Positions 55,299-62,710 of a stretch of 64,000 nucleotides of DNA are shown here, piece after piece. The first letter of the stretch is position 1, and each line of letters begins with the position of its first letter. The stretch is from Metabacillus halosaccharovorans (lineage in GTDB: Bacteria > Bacillota > Bacilli > Bacillales > Bacillaceae), in assembly GCF_002019635.1 (NCBI RefSeq), contig NZ_KV917371.1:2893987-2957986 (forward strand), read 5' to 3'. The translations under genes and the position numbers were made by a program. The notes under the pieces were generated by a model, which was given only the letters and a program-made list of their open reading frames with translations, had not been told where the DNA came from and did no database searches.

Positions 55299-55432
55299 GT
55301 GTCTAGCTTCAGCGCCTAGCCCCTCGAGGTCATAAGTCAATTTAGTCAATTTGGAATTGAAGGCAAAGAACGCCTTCTATTCCAAATCGCCTTATGCAGG
55401 TCGGGCTGGTCAAGGCTCTTGCGCTTTTCTTA
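55299..55432. repeat. Covariant palindromic repeat family 1, copy E
   Basis: GTGTCTAGCTTCAGCGCC to GCTCTTGCGCTTTTCTTA. The inner stem is ATTTGGAAT-T-GAAGGC against GCCTTC-T-ATTCCAAAT, as in copy D. It carries an extra TTTAGTC near the arm (partial duplication of AGTCAATTT). It lies 27 bases downstream of the yfmL stop. Confidence 0.88.
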
Positions 55433-55435
55433 ACA

Positions 55436-55473
55436 AGAAAGCACGCTACTCTATATGAGCAACGTGCTTTTTC
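55436..55473. terminator. Bidirectional terminator between yfmL and the amidase gene
   Basis: AAAGCACGCTACTC and GAGCAACGTGCTTTTT form a long stem with a central mismatch, between the convergent genes. Confidence 0.85.
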
Positions 55474-55568
55474 GCTTCATGATGTGAGTACTGTGATGTA
55501 CTAATACTTTATGTTGCAGAAGGAATTGTTATACATCTTTTTTACAGATTTTTAGGGTGAGACTTGTG

Positions 55569-56654
55569 CTAGTCATCTAAATCCATTCGTATATACTTTC
55601 TTGTGTTTGGTCCGTAGATTCCATCATCTTTAAGTGCTGCATACATGGATTGAAATCTTCTTACTGCATCTTCTGTTCGGGGACCGTAAACTCCATCAAC
55701 CGTACCTGGATTATAGTTTATTTGCTTAAGGGCTCTTTGCAATTGTCTAACATTTTCTCCTTGATCTCCACGTCTTAAAACACCGCTTGGTAGAGGGAAA
55801 TCAGGTGCTGATACTCTTTGCTGGTTCACCTGCTGCAATTTTGATAACGTGACTTGACCAACTAAACCATCTACAGCTAAATTATGATCTCTTTGAAACC
55901 TCATAACCGCATTTTCAGTTTCTTCTCCAAACACACTATCTGCACCATAGCGAGGTAATCTGTATCCCGCTTTAATGAGTTGCTGCTGAATATCCCGAAC
56001 GAATGCACCTGAAGCACCTTCCCCAATGGGTAACTTCACAGTGGATCCTTTTGTTACCCGATTTGGGGCCGGAGCTGTTTGCTGTGGAGGTTTGCTTGGC
56101 TGATTGGGCTGACTTGGTGTTTGGACACCATTAAAGTTTCGAAAAGCTTCAACGACATCATCTATAAACATCGACCAAGATATGCCGTTTGTTCTCAGGA
56201 TTCCTACTGGATCCGTTCTTCTAGAAGGATCTAAAGTGGCATGAGCAACAATATCAGACTTAGGATCCAGATTAAATCTGTCACATAAATACGCATGATA
56301 CCAAACGTATCGATCATATGCAGCATCAAAATTTATTTTACCACCATGGCATAATTCAACACCGATCGCTGCGCTATTTGCATTGGCACCGTAAAGTCTG
56401 TTATCTGCTGTAACATTTGAACGGACATGATAGGCGATCTCGGTTAAAGGAATTATTTCTAAAATATATTTATCATCAATAAAGGTATGAGCAGAAGCAG
56501 ATGGTTGTTGTCTATCAAAATAATTACGATTTCCATAAGCTGTCGAGCCCGGATTTCCAGTGTCATGACTTACTATGAAACGTACGGTGTTTATTCGTTG
56601 CCCTGGACGGGAATTTCCGGTACGAATATAATCTTGTGTTATTTCATAAGCCAA
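55569..56654 (-). CDS. N-acetylmuramoyl-L-alanine amidase with two peptidoglycan-binding domains
   Basis: 361-aa cell-wall hydrolase. The Amidase_2 domain (about 1-175) has IVSHDTGNPGS with a zinc His, HTFIDDKYI, ELCHGG and AHATLDPSRRTDPVG. A Pro/Gln-rich linker (about 185-205) is followed by two PG_binding_1 modules (about 215-275, LPIGEGASGAFVRDIQQQL; and 295-355, RRGDQGENVRQLQRAL). No signal peptide, as for phage- or sporulation-type amidases (XlyA/CwlA-like). The TTG start at 56654 follows AGGGGTG. It cleaves between MurNAc and L-Ala. Confidence 0.9.
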   Translation of the reverse strand: MAYEITQDYIRTGNSRPGQRINTVRFIVSHDTGNPGSTAYGNRNYFDRQQPSASAHTFIDDKYILEIIPLTEIAYHVRSNVTADNRLYGANANSAAIGVELCHGGKINFDAAYDRYVWYHAYLCDRFNLDPKSDIVAHATLDPSRRTDPVGILRTNGISWSMFIDDVVEAFRNFNGVQTPSQPNQPSKPPQQTAPAPNRVTKGSTVKLPIGEGASGAFVRDIQQQLIKAGYRLPRYGADSVFGEETENAVMRFQRDHNLAVDGLVGQVTLSKLQQVNQQRVSAPDFPLPSGVLRRGDQGENVRQLQRALKQINYNPGTVDGVYGPRTEDAVRRFQSMYAALKDDGIYGPNTRKYIRMDLDD

Positions 56655-56794
56655 CTATTAACACCCCTGTCTAAATTTAATACAAAGTAATACACTGTAT
56701 TATATGTTTTTTGTATGGGAATGTTCACTTTGAAAAGTTATTAACAGTTCCCACAATATACACAGGAGAGAAGTTTTGGAGAAATTATGTAACC

Positions 56795-56887
56795 TGTGGA
56801 TAATTTATGCCTTATTTTAGAGATATTAACATACATATCCACATTATCCACAACTTTAGTATTGGTTTATCCACATCTTTTTCCACA
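56795..56887. promoter_or_regulatory. DnaA-box cluster (five boxes)
   Basis: TTATCCACA occurs exactly at 56844-56852 and 56867-56875 on the plus strand and at 56795-56803 on the minus strand. TTTTCCACA (allowed by TTWTNCACA) lies at 56879-56887, and ATATCCACA (one mismatch) at 56835-56843, contiguous with the next box. Five sites in 93 bases is far above chance. The surrounding DNA is A/T-rich. Confidence 0.85.
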
Positions 56888-56896
56888 AATAGAAAA

Positions 56897-56918
56897 GGAA
56901 GTGGAGTTGTCCACTTCC
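56897..56918 (-). terminator. Terminator of yfhD
   Basis: On the minus strand GGAAGTGGA and TCCACTTCC flank CAAC, followed by TTTTC. Confidence 0.85.
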
Positions 56919-56925
56919 ATTCTTA

Positions 56926-57120
56926 TTAGGAATTACGGTTTGTACTTTGTCGTTGATTGGCAGCGTTTGCTCTAGCTTGAGCCTCCAGATCAGCTTGATC
57001 TGCTAATTCTCTTGAAAATTCTTCATCCACACCATCTCTTTTTAGGTTTTTAGGTGTTTGTGGAAGAGTTGTTGAGTTCTTATCACGTGCTTTATGGTTA
57101 TGTTGATGACCTCTGCCCAT
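56926..57120 (-). CDS. yfhD: YfhD-family protein
   Basis: 64-aa hydrophilic protein starting MGRGHQHNHKARDKNS, followed by LPQTPKNLKRDGVDEEFSRELAD and an Ala/Gln/Asn-rich tail. The sequence is close to the YfhD family of small Bacillus proteins, probably spore-associated. AAGGGGGC precedes the ATG. It lies next to yfhE, as in B. subtilis. Its terminator and a DnaA-box cluster lie downstream. Confidence 0.88.
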   Translation of the reverse strand: MGRGHQHNHKARDKNSTTLPQTPKNLKRDGVDEEFSRELADQADLEAQARANAANQRQSTNRNS

Positions 57121-57198
57121 GAAAAAAAGCCCCCTTAATAAAATTGAACTTTTCGTTCAAGTTTAGGATGGCTTATTTTCGTCATTTCATGTTGGAAG

Positions 57199-57327
57199 TT
57201 AGTGACTATTTTTGCTTATGTATCCACCAGCACGATCAGCATTTTTGAATTCTCTAGAGTATGTCACTTCCTGCATACTGGAAAGTGTACTTTTTGATTT
57301 ATCTCGTCTTTTCTTTTCTGATGCCAT
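57199..57327 (-). CDS. yfhE: YfhE-family protein
   Basis: 42-aa protein MASEKKRRDKSKSTLSSMQE, then VTYSREFKNADRAGGYISKNSH. The VTYSREFKxADRAGGY motif marks the YfhE family. GGAAGGATGATC precedes ATGATG; either ATG may serve. Gene order with yfhD is conserved in Bacillus. Function unknown. Confidence 0.85.
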   Translation of the reverse strand: MASEKKRRDKSKSTLSSMQEVTYSREFKNADRAGGYISKNSH

Positions 57328-57439
57328 CATGATCATCCTTCCAAAATATAGTATTCAAGGTTTAGTTTTGACAAGGGGTGAGAGATTCATACAGATTGTC
57401 TTGAAATTTAGATGTTGTGGAGGATGATAGTTGGTCGAT

Positions 57440-57550
57440 TTTTGGCGAAAAATGTCTAATAGTAAATATATTCTCAGAATCGTTAATAAATCTCGAGAAT
57501 CGAAAATATATCTTCAAAACCGTAAATAAATCCACAGAATCGAAAATATG
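57440..57550. repeat. 20-bp degenerate tandem array, locus 2
   Basis: Read on the minus strand, five units of 20 bases follow each other: ATTTTCGATTCTGTGGATTT, ATTTACGGTTTTGAAGATAT, ATTTTCGATTCTCGAGATTT, ATTAACGATTCTGAGAATAT and ATTTACTATTAGACATTTTT, followed by CGCC. The consensus and divergent last unit (ATTAGAC-N-TTTTT) match the array at 22062. It lies just past the terminator of the acetyltransferase gene. Confidence 0.85.
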
Positions 57551-57579
57551 TACTCTACACAAGGTTCCTCTCCGAATAA

Positions 57580-57607
57580 AAAAGGCGGGATTCAATAGAA
57601 TCCCACC
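57580..57607 (-). terminator. Terminator of the GNAT gene
   Basis: On the minus strand GGTGGGATTC and GAATCCCGCC form a 10-bp stem around TATT, followed by TTTTTTA. Confidence 0.88.
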
Positions 57608-57610
57608 TAA

Positions 57611-58168
57611 TTAAGCCTCTTTCAGCTGTTGATCATCAACTTCAGACGCATTATGGTATTTATAAATTGTATATTGATCTCTAGTAATTTCAAACAAATT
57701 AAAAATGTCTTCGCCATTGTTAATTTGTTCTAGTAAATGTGCTCTTGTTTCATTGGCATTTACAACATAAGGTAGTTTTTCTGCGGCTCTAGTTGAGCGG
57801 ATGTTTTGTTTGCGAATTCGCAAGAAGATTGTTTCGATATCTAATTCGTAGAATAGCTCATTAAAGAAAGCGTCTTTTGCCATCTGATTATAGCCTTTGC
57901 CATGATAAGGTTTGCCGATCCAGGTGCCTAAAAAACCTGCTTTGTCTTGGATATCAAACAAACTGATTGTGCCGATTGGAGAGCCCCATTCATCTAAAAT
58001 GGTACGTGAAATCAATTCACCTCGTTCTTCAGCCTCAATCGTTTGTTTTGTTAGAAATAGATATTCTTCAAAAGAATTTGCTTTATGACGCACAAATGGG
58101 AAGACATCAGGGTGAACCATGTGTTCATAAAGTGTATGACTATCATAAATATCACGTTTTTTTAGCAT
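57611..58168 (-). CDS. GNAT-family N-acetyltransferase
   Basis: 185-aa acetyltransferase of the RimJ/RimL type. The acetyl-CoA motif region is GFLGTWIGKPYHGKGYNQMAKDAFF, with later RIRKQNIRSTRAAEKLPY. Substrate (N-terminal amine or small molecule) unknown. TTGGAGGGATCC precedes ATG at 58168; the frame to 58219 is without support. Its transcript begins with the tRNA-like element at 58256-58322, suggesting RNA-based control. This gene is not part of the B. subtilis yfh order I recall, so it may be an insertion. Confidence 0.85.
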   Translation of the reverse strand: MLKKRDIYDSHTLYEHMVHPDVFPFVRHKANSFEEYLFLTKQTIEAEERGELISRTILDEWGSPIGTISLFDIQDKAGFLGTWIGKPYHGKGYNQMAKDAFFNELFYELDIETIFLRIRKQNIRSTRAAEKLPYVVNANETRAHLLEQINNGEDIFNLFEITRDQYTIYKYHNASEVDDQQLKEA

Positions 58169-58222
58169 CTGGATCCCTCCAACCTGAGGGCAGACTCCAC
58201 GTGATATGGTCGTCCTCACCCT

Positions 58223-58260
58223 CGAAATTTTTTATGTTGATTTACCTTCAAAAAATTTCG
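58223..58260 (-). promoter_or_regulatory. Hairpin overlapping the tRNA-like acceptor strand
   Basis: On the minus strand CGAAATTTTTT (58250-58260) pairs with AAAAAATTTCG (58223-58233) across about 16 bases. The CGAAA also forms the 3' acceptor strand of the tRNA-like fold, so both cannot form fully at once. Confidence 0.6.
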
Positions 58261-58322
58261 GGGTGGGAATCGAACCCACTAGAACCAGTAAAGCTGGTGG
58301 CGCACCATTTGCCTTCCCATTA
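58256..58322 (-). ncRNA. tRNA-like element without CCA, leader of the GNAT gene
   Basis: Minus-strand order: TAATGGG (5' acceptor), AA, a D-arm-like GGC-AAATGGTGC-GCC, an anticodon-like ACCAG-CTTTA-CTGGT (5-base loop), TCTA, then a canonical T-arm GTGGG-TTCGATT-CCCAC, and CCCGAAA (3' acceptor). The acceptor pairs at G-C three times, one U-G and the terminal U-A, with two A-A mismatches. No CCA follows. It is either a decayed tRNA gene or a pseudo-tRNA with a regulatory role. Confidence 0.65.
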
Positions 58323-58589
58323 CTAGATTTAATTGTGTTTTCATATAAAAGCATTGCTTCCATGAAGTATCATACGGCATTTTAAATGAAAAAGATACTC
58401 CTTTTTTGTCGAATTAAAAAATATTTTTTATATCGTACAATAGTTGTTGATTTGGCAAACTTTATGATATTCTGGCAATTTATTCTGCTTGTAAAACATA
58501 CTAATATCATATGTTTTAGTACGTTAAATTAAAACAGCTTAAAAGAAGCCTGACGAAAAACAAAACAATAGTAAGATAATATTATTTTG
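58323..58589. other. Intergenic region upstream of the tRNA-like element
   Basis: A/T-rich with no reading frame. It should contain the promoter of the GNAT transcript and the 3' end of the amidohydrolase transcript. No strong terminator stem was seen. Confidence 0.4.
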
Positions 58590-59714
58590 TCACTTTTTAT
58601 ATACGATGTCACCGTTAATCATTGTTAATTCCGGCTTGGCAAGATAGTGGAAGGGGTGGTAATTCCAGATAACAAGGTCTGCGTCTTTACCGACTTCTAT
58701 ACTTCCGACTCTTTCATCTACTCTTAAATTGCGTGCTGCAGTAATTGTTATCCCTTCCAGTGCTTTTTGTTCATCAAAACCTTCTCTCACGGCGAGAGAG
58801 GCACATAGATTTAAATATTGAATCGGGGTATACGGGTGATCGGTTGTGATAGAGACTTCGACACCTTTCTCGGATAGTGCTTGATAAGTTTCCCATGTTT
58901 TGTTTTTTAATTCTATTTTTGATCTTCGGGTTAAAGTGGGTCCCACACATACTTTTATTTTCTTCCCTACCAATTCATCTGCAATGAGATGTCCTTCTGT
59001 GCAATGCTCAATTCGATAGTCTAAGTTGAATTCCTCTGCAAATCGTATAGCACTCATTATGTCATCTGCTCTATGAGCATGGATGCGTACCGGGATTTCC
59101 CTTCGTAATGCTTTTTTTATAGGAATGGAACGGAAATCTTCTTTTTCATCACAATATTTTGCCTGATAGAAAGCCTCACGAAGCATACCCATTATACCCA
59201 TTCTTGTAATGGATTCTTTATTGCCGTGGCTATGCATTCGTTTAGGATTTTCACCAAGAGCAATTTTAAGACCAGCTGTTTCCTGCACAATCATTTTTGA
59301 AACATTAATACCATATGTCTTGATAACAGAAGTGGTTCCTCCTATCACATTTGCGCTTCCCGGCATCACATGTGCGGTTGTGATGCCGTATTTAATGGCA
59401 TCCTTAAAAGCCGGATCCAGTGCATGAACACCATCTAATGCACGGATATGCGGGGTAATGGGCTCGATCGTTTCATTGGCGTCATTACCAGCCCAGCCAG
59501 TGCCTTCGTCATAGAGACCTAAGTGTGTATGAACATCAATAAATCCGGGGAATAAATATTTATCCTTACATATAATCATATCTGTCGATTCAGTGGGTTC
59601 TAAATTTTTCCCAATAGCCTTAATTTTACCGTTTTCAACAAGAACATCTGTCTCATAAACAGGAGGAGAGGTTATCGGATAAACGGTTGCTTGTTTAAAA
59701 AGTGTTAATTTCAT
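58590..59714 (-). CDS. Amidohydrolase (imidazolonepropionase-like)
   Basis: 374-aa cytoplasmic metal-dependent hydrolase. Metal-site motifs: DVHTHLG near residue 59 (HxH), RIHAHRADD (His), RIEHCTEGH (His) and TTDHPY (Asp). A GSIEVGKDADLVIW C-terminal beta domain completes the fold. It resembles the amidohydrolase group that includes imidazolonepropionases and prolidase-like enzymes; the substrate is unknown. Probably monocistronic; the yfhF gene lies 28 bases upstream on the same strand and may share a transcript. Confidence 0.87.
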   Translation of the reverse strand: MKLTLFKQATVYPITSPPVYETDVLVENGKIKAIGKNLEPTESTDMIICKDKYLFPGFIDVHTHLGLYDEGTGWAGNDANETIEPITPHIRALDGVHALDPAFKDAIKYGITTAHVMPGSANVIGGTTSVIKTYGINVSKMIVQETAGLKIALGENPKRMHSHGNKESITRMGIMGMLREAFYQAKYCDEKEDFRSIPIKKALRREIPVRIHAHRADDIMSAIRFAEEFNLDYRIEHCTEGHLIADELVGKKIKVCVGPTLTRRSKIELKNKTWETYQALSEKGVEVSITTDHPYTPIQYLNLCASLAVREGFDEQKALEGITITAARNLRVDERVGSIEVGKDADLVIWNYHPFHYLAKPELTMINGDIVYKK

Positions 59715-59742
59715 CCTTCAATACTCCTTGTTTTCACCATCT

Positions 59743-60642
59743 TTAAGATGATGCTAAAATATCTTGTAACGCTTTATCAACATGTGGATAAGTAAATGTG
59801 AAACCATCTTCTAACGCTTTTTCTGGTAATACTTTTTGACCTTCCAAAATAAGCAGGCTCATTTCACCTAACACCATTTTTAGAGCAAAGGCGGGAGCAG
59901 GAAACCAATGAGGACGGCTAAGAACATTGCCGATTGTTTTTCCGAACTCGTTCATTGTTACAGGATTTGGAGATACAGCATTGACCGGTCCTGAAACAGT
60001 TGAAAAGATGATATGTTCAATTAGGCGGACAAGATCCATCACATGAATCCATGACACCCATTGTTGTCCTGAACCAAGGCTGCCACCTGCAAACAATTTA
60101 TACGGCAATACCATCTTCGATAACGCTCCTTCATCACCTAACACAATTCCAAATCGAGTGAAAACAGTACGAACATTGAGCTCCTGGATCCTGCTTGCTT
60201 CCTTTTCCCAAGTTTCAACTGTTTCTGCAAGAAAATCTGAACCAGTTTCATTTGACTGTTCGGTAAACGTTTTTGTTAAAGAGGTACCGTAAAGACCGAT
60301 TGCACTTGCATTAATGAATACTTTAGGTTTTTCACGTAAAGAGGAAATGATCGAGTAAATAGCTCTTGTTGATTGAACTCTGCTATCAATTATTTGTTTT
60401 TTCGCCTCTTCGGTCCAACGGTCATTAATGGACTTTCCAGCTAAGTTGATTATGACATCAACACCTTCAAGAGACAGAGCGGGATTTGAGGTTTCTGTCA
60501 TCCATTGAACAAAATGTAAGTTCTTTTCAGCAGAAGTTTTTTGGCTTCGTGTTAAAATATAAATATCATGACCTTTATTTAAAAAATACTGTGTTAAATG
60601 CTTCCCAATAAAACCAGTACCACCCGAGATTGCAATTTTCAA
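59743..60642 (-). CDS. yfhF: TIGR01777-family epimerase YfhF
   Basis: 299-aa NAD(P)-binding SDR-type epimerase. AGGAAGTG precedes a TTG at 60642, giving MKIAISGGTGFIGKHLTQYF, the Rossmann start; longer frames are unsupported. Further motifs: VIINLAGKSINDRWTEEAKK, SASAIGLYG and FALKMVLGEMSLLILEGQKVLP (C-terminal DUF1731). B. subtilis YfhF is about 303 aa. Divergent from recX, as in B. subtilis. Confidence 0.9.
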   Translation of the reverse strand: MKIAISGGTGFIGKHLTQYFLNKGHDIYILTRSQKTSAEKNLHFVQWMTETSNPALSLEGVDVIINLAGKSINDRWTEEAKKQIIDSRVQSTRAIYSIISSLREKPKVFINASAIGLYGTSLTKTFTEQSNETGSDFLAETVETWEKEASRIQELNVRTVFTRFGIVLGDEGALSKMVLPYKLFAGGSLGSGQQWVSWIHVMDLVRLIEHIIFSTVSGPVNAVSPNPVTMNEFGKTIGNVLSRPHWFPAPAFALKMVLGEMSLLILEGQKVLPEKALEDGFTFTYPHVDKALQDILASS

Positions 60643-60755
60643 TAACAACACTTCCTGTTCATGTATTATTCTATAATTCATTAATACCATTAATTTTGAA
60701 AATATCCTCTTTTGAATGTGTTATGTTATTAAAAAGATAGTAGGTGAGAACAAGG

Positions 60756-61559
60756 ATGGCTTTGATTACAAAAATTACAACCCAAAAGCAATCAACAGAA
60801 CGATTCAATATATATTTGGACGACGGTCAAGGAGAAAAGTATGCATTTAGTGTTGATCAAGATGTATTCATTAAATACAATCTCCGAAAAGGCCAGGAAA
60901 TTGATGAGCTCGAAATCCATGAGATCCAATATGGAGATCTTAGTAAAAAGGCATATAATAAAGCCTTAGAGTTCTTAAGTTATCGTATGCGCTCGATAAA
61001 AGAAGTGGCCGAACATTTAGCAAAAAAAGAATTTAATGATGTAATTATTCAAGACGTCATCTACAAATTAAAAGAGTACAACTATGTTGATGATTTGGAA
61101 TTTGCTATTGCTTATGTACGGACTCAAAAACAAACAAATGGAAAAGGACCAAGTGTTTTAAAAAGAGAGCTAATCGGAAAAGGCATTAATCAGGGCTTTA
61201 TCGAACAAGCACTTCAAGAGTACAACGATGATGATCAGCTACAAGAGGCAATTGATCATGCAGAAAAGCTGCTAAAAAAGAATAACAAAATATCCACGGT
61301 CCAGCTCAAGCAAAAAATTGAACAGCACCTTATGAGGAAAGGCTTTCCTTACGATATTATTTCTAAGGTATTAGATGAAGTCCAATATGAACAAGATGAA
61401 TCAGAAGAATGGACGGCCCTAATGAAGCATGCTGAAAAAGCACAAAGAAAATATCAAAATGAAGATCCCTATCAGTATCGAATGAAGATGAAACAATTTT
61501 TATATAGAAAAGGGTTTTCCATTGAGTTGATTGAAAAGTTTCTTGAAGATGAAGAATGA
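60756..61559 (+). CDS. recX: RecA regulator RecX
   Basis: 267-aa regulatory protein that modulates RecA filaments (B. subtilis RecX/YfhG, 264 aa). Three-helix repeats are visible: ALEFLSYRMRSIKEVAEHLAKK, ELIGKGINQGFIEQALQEY and QKIEQHLMRKGFPYDIISKVLDE, with a final KMKQFLYRKGFSIELIEKFLE. ATG at 60756 follows AGGTGAGAACAAGG; GTG at 60744 is the alternative. It is followed 12 bases later by yfhH. Confidence 0.93.
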   Translation: MALITKITTQKQSTERFNIYLDDGQGEKYAFSVDQDVFIKYNLRKGQEIDELEIHEIQYGDLSKKAYNKALEFLSYRMRSIKEVAEHLAKKEFNDVIIQDVIYKLKEYNYVDDLEFAIAYVRTQKQTNGKGPSVLKRELIGKGINQGFIEQALQEYNDDDQLQEAIDHAEKLLKKNNKISTVQLKQKIEQHLMRKGFPYDIISKVLDEVQYEQDESEEWTALMKHAEKAQRKYQNEDPYQYRMKMKQFLYRKGFSIELIEKFLEDEE

Positions 61560-61571
61560 GGGGGATAAAAA

Positions 61572-61889
61572 GTGTTAACAAAGCGTTATAGTGAAATGAC
61601 GGAGTATGAATTGAAAAATGAAATAGCCGGCCTTAAGGAAAAAGCAAGAAAAGCAGAGCAGCTGGGAATTATCAATGAGTTTGCCGTTTTAGAAAGAAAA
61701 ATTACGATGGCAAAATCCTATTTGTTAGATCCTGACGATTATAAGCCTGAAGAAGTTTATGAAATTGAAGGAGCACCTGGCGAGTCCTTTAAAATTAACT
61801 ATATGAACGGAATTTTTGCGTGGGGATATCGGTTATCATCACCTGATCATGAGGAAGCATTACCTATTTCTATGTTAATAAAAGGGTAA
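61572..61889 (+). CDS. yfhH: YfhH-family protein
   Basis: 105-aa soluble protein. GAGGGGG precedes the GTG start. An N-terminal helix (RYSEMTEYELKNEIAGLKEKARKAEQLGIINEFAVLERK) is followed by a small beta domain (YEIEGAPGESFKINYMNGIFAWGYR) typical of DUF1811. Gene order recX-yfhH matches B. subtilis. Function unknown. A strong terminator follows. Confidence 0.9.
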   Translation: MLTKRYSEMTEYELKNEIAGLKEKARKAEQLGIINEFAVLERKITMAKSYLLDPDDYKPEEVYEIEGAPGESFKINYMNGIFAWGYRLSSPDHEEALPISMLIKG

Positions 61890-61920
61890 CTCAATAGAAG
61901 TACCCATTGAGTTACCCTTA
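61881..61920. terminator. Bidirectional terminator between yfhH and the YpzG-like gene
   Basis: AAGGGTAACTCAAT and ATTGAGTTACCCTT form a 14-bp stem around AGAAGTACCC, at the yfhH stop codon. Confidence 0.9.
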
Positions 61921-61926
61921 AATCTG

Positions 61927-62088
61927 TTACGATTGCTTTCTTGTTTGTCTTTTTAAAATGATGAGGTCTTGGGATTGTTGTGTTTGCCCATTTACTTGAG
62001 CATGTGCATGTTTTGGATTAGCCCAAGGCTGATTGAATGGATTTGAATACATATTGTCGTAAAATTTTTTATGACTGTGTGAACCCAT
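61927..62088 (-). CDS. YpzG-like small protein (53 aa)
   Basis: TGGAGGTGC precedes ATG. The sequence starts MGSHSHKKFYDNMYSNPFNQ, then PWANPKHAHAQVNGQTQQSQ, ending DLIILKRQTRKQS. The NPKHAxxQVNGxTQ motif and RQTRK end match YpzG-type small proteins, probably spore-associated. It lies beside sspK on the same strand. Confidence 0.8.
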   Translation of the reverse strand: MGSHSHKKFYDNMYSNPFNQPWANPKHAHAQVNGQTQQSQDLIILKRQTRKQS

Positions 62089-62121
62089 TATTAAGCACCT
62101 CCACAAGTTTGGTTTAGCGTA

Positions 62122-62289
62122 TTAAGAGTAAGGATTTTCACGTTGACCAGATGCTCTCATCCGTTCTTGCGGGTGAGAGTTAATTGTCCCGTTTGCTCTT
62201 TTTGAAGCAAATTCATCTTTAGCTCTTGGTTCGCCTTCAAACTTGTTGTTGCCCATGTTTGGAAATCCTGATGCTTTGTTACGCAACAC
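62122..62289 (-). CDS. sspK: Small acid-soluble spore protein K
   Basis: 55-aa minor SASP. The chosen GTG (or the next codon TTG) follows GGAGGGG; the product reads [20 protein letters not shown], then [20 protein letters not shown], then [15 protein letters not shown]. The PRAKDxxASKRAxGT and [10 protein letters not shown] motifs define SspK. Its job is in the spore core, and expression should be in the forespore. The frame from 62322 adds an unsupported N-terminus. Confidence 0.93.
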   Translation of the reverse strand: MLRNKASGFPNMGNNKFEGEPRAKDEFASKRANGTINSHPQERMRASGQRENPYS

Positions 62290-62398
62290 AATCCCCTCCA
62301 AATCATCATTTATTAGCTTCAATTAAGTGAAGCGTATTAATAGTATGGTTGCTAAATGGTGAAATATAAGTAGAGAATCCTGCCTAGAGGTGAGAATA

Positions 62399-62668
62399 AT
62401 GGAAGATTATTTTGAACGATTAACAAATGAGCTGTTAAACAAAAATAACAGTTTATCCTATGCCCAAGCACGAACATGGGTAGAACTGCTTTGGGAAGAC
62501 TTTGAATCAACCCAAGCCAAAACAGGAAATACTTATCAAGGAAAACAAGTAACAGAAACAGTCGTGAGACAATTAATTACGCATTATGGAGACAAGCTGC
62601 ATGATTTTATTGCAACTAATCCGAAGTATCGTGACTTACTGAATAAGGATGATTATTTAAAACATTAA
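62399..62668 (+). CDS. yfhJ: YfhJ-family protein
   Basis: 89-aa helical protein. GAGGTGAGA precedes ATG at 62399. The conserved ARTWVELLWEDFESTQAK and VTETVVRQLITHYGDKLHDF mark the YfhJ (WVELL) family. Gene order sspK-yfhJ matches B. subtilis. Function unknown; terminator follows. Confidence 0.88.
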   Translation: MEDYFERLTNELLNKNNSLSYAQARTWVELLWEDFESTQAKTGNTYQGKQVTETVVRQLITHYGDKLHDFIATNPKYRDLLNKDDYLKH

Positions 62669-62672
62669 AACA

Positions 62673-62705
62673 AAGAGGATGACGTCTCAGGCAGTCATCC
62701 TCTTA
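62673..62705. terminator. Bidirectional terminator between yfhJ and yfhP
   Basis: AAGAGGATGAC and GTCATCCTCTT form a stem around TCTCAGGCA, between the two convergent stop codons. Confidence 0.88.
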
Positions 62706-62710
62706 CTATT

